Assembly: GCA_030145015.1 (NCBI GenBank)
Contig: JAQYWI010000130.1
Location: 1 to 15,733 of the forward strand
Origin: Desulfobacterales bacterium
GTDB taxonomy: Bacteria > Desulfobacterota > Desulfobacteria > Desulfobacterales > JAHEIW01
Reading direction: 5' to 3'
Length of the DNA stretch: 15,733 bases
This document shows positions 7,812-13,448 of this stretch, in pieces. Position numbers and translations under genes: made by a program. Under the pieces are notes generated by a model. That model did not search any database, had not been told where the DNA came from, and worked only from the letters and a program-made list of their open reading frames with translations. How positions within the stretch are numbered: position 1 is the first letter of the stretch; each line of letters opens with the position of its first letter.

Positions 7812-8805
7812 AAGATCGATCCAATAATTCGAGTATTCGCGAAATCAGTTTCTTGACTCCCTTTTTTTTTATCGCCGAAATTAAAATCACCGGCTCATGC
7901 TGCAATGCGTCTGTAAATGCATCCGCCGCATCCTCTGTTCCGGTCAAATCCATTTTGTTCAGGACCACGATCTGGGGCTTTTGGGTCAACTGCGCATTGA
8001 AAGATTTTAATTCCTTATTGACGGTCTCATAATCATCGAGGGGATGATCCGGGTCAACGGTCCCGGCATCGACCATATGAATCAAAATTCGGGTTCTTTC
8101 GATATGCCTTAGAAATTGAGTGCCAAGACCGGCACCTTGATGGGCGCCCTCAATTAGGCCGGGGATATCCGCAACAACAAAAGGTTCGCCCCATCCGGTT
8201 TCAACGACACCCAGGGTCGGCGTCAGCGTTGTAAATGGATAGTCACCAATTTTAGGTGTGGCGGAAGAGATTTTGCTGATTAGAGTGGATTTGCCGGCAT
8301 TGGGCAGTCCGATGATTCCCACATCGGCTAAAAGCTTGAGCTCCAGTTTAAGTTTGTGGAATTGACCGGCTTCTCCGGGTTGGGCGTGGCGGGGTGCTCG
8401 ATTGGTGGAGGTTTTAAAACGCGTATTGCCGAGGCCGCCTCTACCGCCTCGGACAACGATATAGGATTCGCCGGCGGCGGTAAAGTCTTTTAGAACCTCG
8501 TTGCTGTCGGCATCTTTAACCAGGGTGCCGGGCGGAATTTCGATGATCAGATCTGGGCCGCTTTTTCCGGTTTTTTGTTTCCCCTGGCCGTGGGCACCAT
8601 TCTTTGCTTTAAATTGCCGTTTTAATTGAAATGGGTAAAGGGTGCGCCGGCGCGATGTGCTTTTTAGAATAACATCGCCGCCTTTGCCGCCGTCACCACC
8701 GTCCGGGCCGCCCCGGGGAACGTGCTTCTCACGCCTAAAACTGAGGCACCCACGCCCGCCGTCGCCGGACTGAACGGTGATAATTGCTTCATCAAAGAAT
8801 TTCAC
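7801..8805 (-). CDS. obgE: Obg-family ribosome-assembly GTPase (GTG start)
   Basis: This 334-residue protein has the glycine-rich Obg domain (about 1-157; [14 protein letters not shown] and [10 protein letters not shown]) and then a GTPase domain with G1 GLPNAGKST near 164-172, G3 [16 protein letters not shown] near 213-228, G4 NKMD near 284-287 and G5 ISAIKKKG near 307-314. It lacks the variable C-terminal domain of some homologues. Obg proteins assist late 50S assembly and link it to ppGpp. The start is GTG at 8803-8805, inside a GTGA overlap with the rpmA stop. This choice gives [11 protein letters not shown], matching the conserved MKFVDEA opening. Its own start overlap with rpmA and end overlap with proB indicate tight coupling. 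Confidence 0.97.
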   Translation of the reverse strand: MKFFDEAIITVQSGDGGRGCLSFRREKHVPRGGPDGGDGGKGGDVILKSTSRRRTLYPFQLKRQFKAKNGAHGQGKQKTGKSGPDLIIEIPPGTLVKDADSNEVLKDFTAAGESYIVVRGGRGGLGNTRFKTSTNRAPRHAQPGEAGQFHKLKLELKLLADVGIIGLPNAGKSTLISKISSATPKIGDYPFTTLTPTLGVVETGWGEPFVVADIPGLIEGAHQGAGLGTQFLRHIERTRILIHMVDAGTVDPDHPLDDYETVNKELKSFNAQLTQKPQIVVLNKMDLTGTEDAADAFTDALQHEPVILISAIKKKGVKKLISRILELLDRSYDK

Positions 8806-9056
8806 TCGCCGTATACGTTAACCCTTTTACGCGAACGGCCTACGCGTTCATATGCAACAATACCATCAATTTTAGCGTAAAGGGTATAGTCCCTGCCCAT
8901 TCCGACGTTGTCACCCGGATGGATCCGGGTCCCCACCTGTCGGATCAGGATATTACCGGCTTTTACTTTTTCACCGCCGTATCGTTTCACGCCGCGGCGT
9001 TGGGCATTGCTGTCGCGACCGTTTTTTGAACTACCGGCTGCTTTTTTATGAGCCAT
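8802..9056 (-). CDS. rpmA: 50S ribosomal protein bL27
   Basis: This 84-residue protein begins [28 protein letters not shown] and contains [33 protein letters not shown], the standard L27 sequence. The Gly/Lys-rich N-terminus reaches the peptidyl-transferase centre. It starts MAHKKA directly, without the extra cleavable leader found in Firmicutes. An AAGGAG site precedes the ATG. It lies downstream of rplU, as in most bacteria, but a repeat array of about 140 bp is inserted between them. Confidence 0.98.
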   Translation of the reverse strand: MAHKKAAGSSKNGRDSNAQRRGVKRYGGEKVKAGNILIRQVGTRIHPGDNVGMGRDYTLYAKIDGIVAYERVGRSRKRVNVYGE

Positions 9057-9131
9057 TTTTAAAACTCCTTACCAAAACAAGTGTAATCATCTTAAGTTGC
9101 TTTGGATTTTAGATCACGCTTTTAGTATTAA

Positions 9132-9274
9132 AAAATTCGAAATCCGAAACCCGAAATTCGAAATTCAAAACTTATAATAGCTCATATCGAATGAATTTAA
9201 AACGAAACGTTTTGAAAATTTGGAATTCGGATTTCGAATTTGTTTCGTTTTTCGATATTCGATTTTCGGATTTA
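9132..9274. repeat. Inverted array of GAAATTCG-like words (copy 2) ending on the rplU stop codon
   Basis: The left arm (9132-9169) reads AATTCGAAATCCGAAACC followed by CGAAATTCGAAATTCAAAAC. The right arm (9213-9274) is its loose complement, including GGAATTCGGATTTCGAATTTG. The terminus TTTCGGATTTAT matches the end of the copy near 5205-5216. The last bases give the TAA stop of rplU (TTA at 9272-9274). It sits in the rplU-rpmA gap of an otherwise compact ribosomal operon. Confidence 0.75.
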
Positions 9275-9886
9275 TTCTGCCTTTTTCTCTTGTTTGGTCT
9301 CGGTTTTTTTGACCGTTGTTTTTTTGACCTCGGTTTTCGGTGCGGCTTCTTTTTCAGCCTTTGGCGTGGCCTCAGCTTTCTTGGCTTTCGGTGCTGCCGC
9401 CTTCTTCGACTCTGACTTTTCCTCAGGCTTCTCGACTTCTTTTTTCTTTACCGCGGCTTTTGTGGTCTCAGGCTTTTTCGCCTCGACTTTAGCCTCCACT
9501 TTCTTAGGGGACGCCTTCTTTACCTCTTTTTTAGCTTCGGCTTCAGGTTCAGCCTTTTTAGGGGCCTTGGCAGTTTTGGATGTTATGCTGTCTATTTTAA
9601 CCGCCGTGAACTGCTGGCGATGTCCCTGTTTGCGGCGATATCGTTTGCGACGTTTATATTTAAAAACAATAATCTTTTTGGTTTTGCCCTGCTCGACAAT
9701 ATGACCTTCAACTAAAGCGTCATCCAGAACCGGCTGGCCGATATTTACCTTGTCGCCGTCCGCAACCATCAAGACCTTGTCAAAAATAACCGAACTGCCC
9801 ACATTGCCGGGAATTTTTTCAACTCTTAAAATTTCACCTTCTTGAACTTTATATTGCTTTCCGCCTGAAGTCACTACCGCGTACAT
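9272..9886 (-). CDS. rplU: 50S ribosomal protein bL21 with long Lys/Ala/Glu-rich C-terminal extension
   Basis: Residues 1 to about 104 form an ordinary L21: MYAVVTSGGKQYKVQEGEILRVEKI, VLDDALVEGHIVEQGKTKKIIVFKYKRRKRYRRKQGHRQQFTAVKI. L21 is normally about 103 residues. Here it runs on for about 100 more, made almost only of Lys, Ala, Glu, Pro, Thr and Val in loose KKAE/PKKVEAK-type units, so it is probably disordered and strongly charged. The extension is in frame, with no stop or frameshift at the junction. A strong AGGAGG lies 7 bp before the ATG. A candidate sigma70 promoter is upstream at 9931-9958. The final codon and stop merge into the repeat array downstream. Confidence 0.96.
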   Translation of the reverse strand: MYAVVTSGGKQYKVQEGEILRVEKIPGNVGSSVIFDKVLMVADGDKVNIGQPVLDDALVEGHIVEQGKTKKIIVFKYKRRKRYRRKQGHRQQFTAVKIDSITSKTAKAPKKAEPEAEAKKEVKKASPKKVEAKVEAKKPETTKAAVKKKEVEKPEEKSESKKAAAPKAKKAEATPKAEKEAAPKTEVKKTTVKKTETKQEKKAE

Positions 9887-9930
9887 TGAATCAGCCTCCT
9901 AAGATATTTTCTGGGTTCTAAAACTTAGAG

Positions 9931-9958
9931 ATATTAATCTTTTAGAGAAATTTGTCAA
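9931..9958 (-). promoter_or_regulatory. Candidate sigma70 promoter for the rplU operon
   Basis: Read on the - strand, TTGACA at 9958-9953 is a perfect -35 box. It is followed after 16 bp by TAATAT at 9936-9931, a 4/6 match to the -10 consensus. It lies about 45 bp upstream of the rplU ATG, which has a strong AGGAGG site. This is sequence match only. Confidence 0.6.
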
Positions 9959-9965
9959 GAAAAAG

Positions 9966-9995
9966 TTGAATTTTATTTCAAATTAGACATATTAT
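9966..9995 (+). promoter_or_regulatory. Candidate divergent promoter toward fdhD
   Basis: TTGAAT at 9966-9971 and TATTAT at 9990-9995 are 18 bp apart and match the sigma70 boxes at 4/6 and 5/6. Its -35 lies only 7 bp from the -35 of the opposite rplU promoter. The fdhD start is about 130 bp downstream, leaving a leader of more than 100 nt that includes a small nested hairpin at 10021-10044. Confidence 0.4.
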
Positions 9996-10131
9996 AAAAT
10001 GGTCATATACTTTAGGTAAACGCTATGGCCTAATCGGCGCAGCGCATAAAGTGGAGAACCGAAACAGATCGCAGGGGAAAATGAACTGAAAAGGAATATC
10101 AATTCGTTTCAAACCCGAACTGCATTTCCGA

Positions 10132-10953
10132 ATGGCAACGGAGGTCGACTTGGATAATGTTTTTCAGCACAAATCGATTCACTGGGATAACCGATCGAAA
10201 ACCGCGACGAACCAGAAACTGTTGGCAGAAGAGCCGCTTTCAATTCGCATAGAGGGGAACCCCTATGCCGTGGTGATGCGCACACCGGGTGATGAAATCG
10301 CGCATGTGGCCGGCTTCTGTCTGACCGAAGGTATCATTGATACCCCGGATGATTTAACGTCCATCGGATTTTGCGAAGATGATGACACCAATGTGATAAC
10401 GGTAACGCTGACGCCATCCCGACGCGAACAAATATCGGATATATTGGACCGGCGGGGTTTTATCAGTCAGACCAGCTGCGGCCTGTGCGGCAAGGAACTG
10501 GTTAAGGACCTCTACCAGATCATAAAACCACTGGAAGCCGACCATCCAATAGACATTAAAAAAGCCCTGACCTGCCTGGAAGCACTCCCCGATTTACAGC
10601 CCTTGCGCAAACAGACCCTGGCCTCCCATGCGGCGGCTATTTATGGTTCCGATCTGGCGCTTTTAACGGTTGCCGAAGATGTGGGGCGCCATAATGCCCT
10701 GGATAAGGCCATCGGCAAAGTTTTTTTAAGCCACCAACTCGACCGGGCCGAACTTTTAATCCTCTCATCCCGTATCAGTTACGAATTGGTTCAAAAATCC
10801 GCCCGCGCGCGCATCCCCGTCATCCTGGCGCACTCACGTCCCACAGCGCTGGCAATAGATCTGGCTGCCAATCTGAACATGACCGTGGCATCCCTGGACG
10901 ATAATGACGCCGGGTTGTATGTTTTCTGCGGTGAACAGCGATTGGTTGGTTAA
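10132..10953 (+). CDS. fdhD: Formate dehydrogenase accessory sulfurtransferase FdhD
   Basis: This 273-residue protein shows the family marks TPGDEIAHVAGFCLTEGII near residues 51-69, the SCGLCGKEL loop with Cys116 and Cys119 (the CxxC that carries the sulfur), AEDVGRHNALDKAIG near 182-196 and SRISYELVQKSARARIPVILAHSRPTALAIDLA near 222-254. FdhD moves sulfur from IscS to the molybdenum/tungsten cofactor of formate dehydrogenase. The ATG at 10132 has no Shine-Dalgarno sequence. A TTG at 10150 lies 5 bp after GGAGG (10140-10144) and may be the real start, shortening the protein by 6 residues. The stop sits in a 12-bp palindrome TTGGTTAACCAA (10946-10957), next to a repeat. Confidence 0.95.
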   Translation: MATEVDLDNVFQHKSIHWDNRSKTATNQKLLAEEPLSIRIEGNPYAVVMRTPGDEIAHVAGFCLTEGIIDTPDDLTSIGFCEDDDTNVITVTLTPSRREQISDILDRRGFISQTSCGLCGKELVKDLYQIIKPLEADHPIDIKKALTCLEALPDLQPLRKQTLASHAAAIYGSDLALLTVAEDVGRHNALDKAIGKVFLSHQLDRAELLILSSRISYELVQKSARARIPVILAHSRPTALAIDLAANLNMTVASLDDNDAGLYVFCGEQRLVG

Positions 10954-10958
10954 CCAAA

Positions 10959-11160
10959 GGTGTCAGGGTTCGGGTGTCGGGTGTCAGGTGTCAGGTGTCA
11001 GGATTCAAAAAAAGGCGGATCGGCTTGGAAGCTGGAAAGCGCGAAAGCTTCCAGGCCTCCTGGCCTCCTGGCCTGCCGGCCTTCAAGCTATGAGCCATGA
11101 GCTATCAGCTACGAGCTATTTTTCCTGACACCTGAACACTGACACCTGACACCTCCTGAA
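10959..11160. repeat. GGTGTCAG tandem/inverted repeat element A
   Basis: The left arm (10959-11003) has five tandem GGTGTC(A/G)G-type units. The right arm (11124-11154) carries the complement (CCTGACACCTGA, CTGACACCTGACACCT). Between them lie other short repeats: GCCTCCTG twice near 11055-11070, and GAGCTAT-like words several times at 11084-11120. Element A fills the gap between the convergent fdhD and permease genes. A related element lies on the other side of the permease gene at 12378-12491. No gene is present. Confidence 0.8.
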
Positions 11161-11176
11161 CGCGGATGCGTTCAGG
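11155..11176 (-). other. Hairpin over the permease stop codon, possible terminator
   Basis: CCTGAACGC at 11155-11163 and GCGTTCAGG at 11168-11176 form a perfect 9-bp stem with a 4-nt loop. The permease TGA (11174-11172) lies in one arm. There is no U-tract, so a role in intrinsic termination is uncertain. It could stabilise the 3' end or be part of repeat element A. Confidence 0.5.
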
Positions 11177-12356
11177 GTCGACCCTTTCCGGACGAACAGT
11201 CACAGCCAGGACCGCAATCGGAAATCACCGGCAGCGGTTCTGCGGGCGTCTTTAGATGCTCAGGTTCCATTTCAGCTTGCGGGCCTGCCGACTTGAAACG
11301 CGCCTTTATGCTGCTCCAGATGGGTTTCAGCGACATCCCCAATATAAGGATAGCACCCATCAAACCGGCCCATTCGGGTACAAATTCCGATGCCCGGCCC
11401 ACCATCGCCTGGGCCGATATCCCGAATGACACATATACCTGATCAACGATTAAACCGAAAACGACGGCGCAGATTGCAATGGATGCCAGATAAATGGCGG
11501 TGGCCCGTTTGCCCAGAACACCGGTTAGGACCGTTAGAGACGCCATGTTGGTAGCCGGTCCGGCCAGAAGAAACACCAGGGCCGCACCCGGACTGACGCC
11601 TTTTAAAATCAGGGCCGCGGCAATCGGTGTCGAGGCGGTGGCACAGATGTACAGCGGGATACCGACGGCCAGCATGATCAGCATGGCCGGAAGGCCGGCT
11701 CCCAGATATTTGCTGAACATATCCGGCGGTATCAGCACCGTAATCAATCCGGCCAATATGAGTCCTATCAGAAACCACACCGCCAGATCTTCCCAGAGAT
11801 CACCAATGGCAAACCGCATCCCGGCTGAAAACTTCTCCCAGAAGCTATGATGGTGCCGATGTTCTTCAGGGGAGCAGTTTTGTCCGTCACAGCAGCCGTC
11901 CACCGGACAGCTCAGATCCGGGGCAATTTTGCGCGTTGAATTGCTCTCGCCAAAAAAATTTTCGGTGATCCCCGCCACCGCAGCGGTAACAAAGGCGGCC
12001 AAGGGACGGGCAACCGTCATGATCGGATCCAACAATGCGTAGGTTATGGAAATGGAATCCACACCGGATTCCGGTGTTGATATCAGAAAAGCGGTGGTGG
12101 CACCGTTGCTGGCACCCTGTTTGCGCAGCGACACGGCTGCGGGTAGCACACCGCACGATCACAACGGAATCGGTATTCCAAAAAAAGCCGCTTTTATAAC
12201 GGATTTAAAGCGACCCTGCCCCAGATGCCTGGCGACCGAATTTGGATTTAAAAAGACCCGTAAAAGCCCGGCCACCAGCAATCCGAACAAAATGTAAACC
12301 GAAGCATCCACCAGCAAACCCCAACTTGCAAGCAAAATTTCGATAAGAAAATTCAA
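11172..12356 (-). CDS. Putative selenocysteine-containing metal-efflux permease (ArsP_1 / SO_0444 type), in-frame TGA = Sec66
   Basis: Two ORFs in one frame (65 codons from TTG at 12356, and from 12149 to the stop) are separated by a single TGA at 12161-12159. Read through, they give 394 residues with FFGIPIPL-U66-S-C68-G-VLPAAVSLRKQGASNGATTAFLISTPESGVDS. The SO_0444/ArsP_1 permease family has CSCG here, so the TGA replaces a conserved Cys. Several membrane segments follow. A cytosolic loop carries C150, C155, C156, C161 and H166/H168-170, and the tail has CGPGCDC, all likely metal ligands. The TTG start is supported by AAAGGAT 6 bp upstream. An SmtB/CadC-like repressor gene precedes it on the same strand, so it probably exports a soft or transition metal. 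A chance nonsense mutation is the alternative, less likely given the position and the hairpin. Confidence 0.78.
12124..12141 (-). promoter_or_regulatory. Candidate bacterial SECIS hairpin for the permease UGA
   Basis: On the - strand, CGCAGC (12141-12136) and GCTGCG (12129-12124) form a 6-bp stem closing the loop CGTGTC. The loop begins 24 nt after the UGA and has GU at its second and third positions. This fits the bacterial SECIS rule: a short upper stem, a small apical loop with G among the first two bases, and a loop within about 16-37 nt of the UGA. A second 5-bp hairpin, TGCGG/CCGCA, closer to the UGA overlaps it and would compete. Confidence 0.58.
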
Positions 12357-12377
12357 TTTTCTATCCTTTTTTAAAAA

Positions 12378-12491
12378 GGTTTCAGGTGTCAGTGTTCAGG
12401 TGTTAGGGATACGAACCTGATGAACTCCAGAATTATCAGAATCCGCAATCAGTCATTTTTTTCTGACACCCGAAACCTGACACCTGAAACC
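12378..12491. repeat. GGTGTCAG inverted repeat element B
   Basis: GGTTTCAGGTGTCAG at 12378-12392 has a perfect 15-bp complement at 12477-12491. Further GGTGT(C/T)AG-like units lie inside each arm (to 12408, and from 12463). It occupies the gap between the repressor and permease genes, ending 22 bp before the permease start and 5 bp from the repressor stop. The mRNA of this probable operon would carry a long hairpin there. Confidence 0.83.
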
Positions 12492-12496
12492 CATCT

Positions 12497-12871
12497 TTAT
12501 TCCATGACATGCTCCAGCCCGATATTCAACAACTCCGCCACATGCTCATCATCCAGCGAATAATAGATCACCTGGCCTTCCCGACGGCTTTTCACCAGCG
12601 CCAGGTCTTTAAACCGGCGCAATTGATGCGATATGGCCGACTCCGTCAGTCCCAGAAATGCGGCCAGATCGCACACGCACATCTCAACGTTTCGGAGTGC
12701 CATGACAATCTTCAGGCGGCTGGGATCACCCAGAACCTTATAAATGGATGAGAGCCAATTCAGTTCTTTTTGCGAGACTGTTTCCCGGCGCGCCTGTTCC
12801 ACCCGATCAAGGTGAATCACCCGAACCTGGCAGTCATCCCCATCTAAACATCTGGCATTTTTTGAACTCAT
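12497..12871 (-). CDS. ArsR/SmtB-family metal-sensing repressor (SmtB/CadC/ZiaR type)
   Basis: This 124-residue winged-helix protein has VLGDPSRLKIVMALRNVEMCVCDLAAFLGLTESAISHQLRRFKDLALVKSRREGQVIYYSLDD. Two metal sites of the family are visible. The first is an alpha3N-type set with Cys65 and Cys67 in ...EMCVCDL plus N-terminal Cys8 and Cys14. The second is an alpha5 set Asp108, His110, His121 and Glu124, spaced exactly as SmtB Asp104/His106/His117/Glu120. ZiaR- and CadC-like proteins with both sites sense Zn, Cd or Pb. Upstream lie AAGGATTAT before the ATG and a perfect palindromic operator. The permease follows on the same strand, so it is the probable regulated target and the repressor is probably autoregulated. 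Confidence 0.94.
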   Translation of the reverse strand: MSSKNARCLDGDDCQVRVIHLDRVEQARRETVSQKELNWLSSIYKVLGDPSRLKIVMALRNVEMCVCDLAAFLGLTESAISHQLRRFKDLALVKSRREGQVIYYSLDDEHVAELLNIGLEHVME

Positions 12872-12881
12872 AAATAATCCT

Positions 12882-12903
12882 TGAATATATGAACATATAT
12901 TCA
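12882..12903. promoter_or_regulatory. Palindromic operator for the SmtB/CadC-like repressor
   Basis: TGAATATATG at 12882-12891, AA, then CATATATTCA at 12894-12903 form a perfect 10-2-10 palindrome. It is of the ATATATGAACA...-like kind bound by SmtB/ZiaR/CadC proteins. It lies 10 bp upstream of the repressor ATG, where bound repressor would block transcription of its own gene and, if co-transcribed, the permease. Confidence 0.82.
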
Positions 12904-12930
12904 GATAACCTCTCTATGGATATTTGTCAA
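12902..12930 (-). promoter_or_regulatory. Candidate promoter overlapping the operator
   Basis: On the - strand, TTGACA at 12930-12925 is a perfect -35 box. The expected -10 position (TTATCT or TATCTG, 12908-12902) is weak and abuts or overlaps the first bases of the operator. Metal-regulated promoters often have a poor -10, but this assignment rests on position alone. Confidence 0.5.
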
Positions 12931-13026
12931 GTAAATTATTGAGCGTATTGAACCTAAAAACGTGACTTCCGAATATTTTTCATTGATTTGCCAATCCCGG
13001 CGTGGTATTGCCTCGCCAACCAACAA

Positions 13027-13168
13027 GAACCCATCTCAAAAATAGGATTTTGGTTCAAGATCGCGGCGGGGCCGAGTTTCTAACCGGAGGCATACTGTTG
13101 TATGTCGAGGATTTGAAACGCGGCACCAACAAAGATATTGGGCCAAAAGACATTTTTGAGATGGGTTC
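13027..13168. repeat. 142-bp inverted-repeat element with GAACCCATCTCAAAAAT ends
   Basis: Perfect 17-bp terminal inverted repeats lie at 13027-13043 and 13152-13168. Inside, looser pairing continues (ATTTTGGTTCAAGATC against GATATTGGGCCAAAAG), with a central hairpin CATAC-TGTT-GTATG near 13092-13105. The left terminus differs by one base from that at 15611-15627. The ORF that can be read across it is not credible. It lies in the 577-bp gap between the repressor and pit. The rest of that gap to 13288 shows no gene. Confidence 0.87.
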
Positions 13169-13288
13169 TAATCAACCATTTCAAAACCTCTGATTGGTTC
13201 TCGGCAACATGATTAATCCTGTCATAGTTTTTATGGTAATCCCTTGATTTTTATCAAAAATGATGATCTTTATTAAGTTCTTTTCAAT

Positions 13289-13311
13289 ACCCCATCCGCT
13301 TGCGGCGGGGT
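13289..13311. other. GC-rich hairpin at the left border of the DUF47 remnant
   Basis: ACCCC-AT-CCGC-TT-GCGG-C-GGGGT folds as a strong stem with a small internal asymmetry and a 2-nt loop. It lies directly before the point where similarity to the intact DUF47 gene begins. It has no U-tract and may be a REP-like unit. A similar CCCGCT/AGCGGG hairpin lies at 15648-15661. Confidence 0.5.
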
Positions 13312-13316
13312 GGTTA

Positions 13317-13429
13317 ATTCAGAATCCGGTTGCCGTATTTCATCTGGTGGGGCCGGCGGAAATCATCGGCTTCGTCGCCGATAATGCTGAAAATGCAGGC
13401 CACATGCGGGCGCCATGATTACAGAATAA
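13317..13429 (+). pseudogene. Degraded 3' fragment of a DUF47/PhoU-like gene
   Basis: Reading from 13317 gives ...NPVAVFHLVGPAEIIGF followed by VADNAENAGHM. This matches the C-terminus of the intact DUF47 protein downstream (VAVFHLIRFTEIIGSIADHA then ENAGDM) at 18 of 26 positions by eye. The DNA also matches to the end (GCCATGATTACAGAATAA against TCCATGATGGCAAAATAA), but the frame shifts near 13407-13412, so an early TGA at 13416-13418 arises. No upstream part of the gene is recognisable before 13311. It looks like the last 35-38 codons of a former pit-associated DUF47 gene just upstream of pit. Confidence 0.75.
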
Positions 13430-13448
13430 TGGATAGGACAAAAAATAA

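Noticed and set aside
9240..9704. Long hydrophobic ORF on the + strand
   Set aside because: It is the antisense shadow of the Lys/Ala/Glu-rich L21 tail, where AAG/GCC/GAA codons read backwards as Leu, Gly, Phe and Ser.
10021..10131. Molybdenum-cofactor riboswitch before fdhD
   Set aside because: Only a small nested hairpin is visible. The conserved multi-stem Moco motif could not be recognised.
10904..11128. 74-codon + strand ORF
   Set aside because: It overlaps the end of fdhD in another frame and reads through GGTGTCAG repeats.
12061..12077. Strong 7-bp hairpin (ACACCGG-AAT-CCGGTGT on the - strand) as the SECIS
   Set aside because: It lies about 82 nt after the UGA, beyond the spacing used by bacterial SelB. 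The hairpin at 12124-12141 fits better.
12149..12161. Permease split read as a frameshifted or disabled pseudogene
   Set aside because: Both halves are in the same frame, conserved motif residues continue on each side, and the only defect is a TGA at a conserved Cys with a SECIS-like hairpin. A nonsense mutation remains possible but is less likely.
13002..13193. 63-codon + strand ORF
   Set aside because: It runs across the inverted-repeat element 13027-13168 and has no family resemblance.
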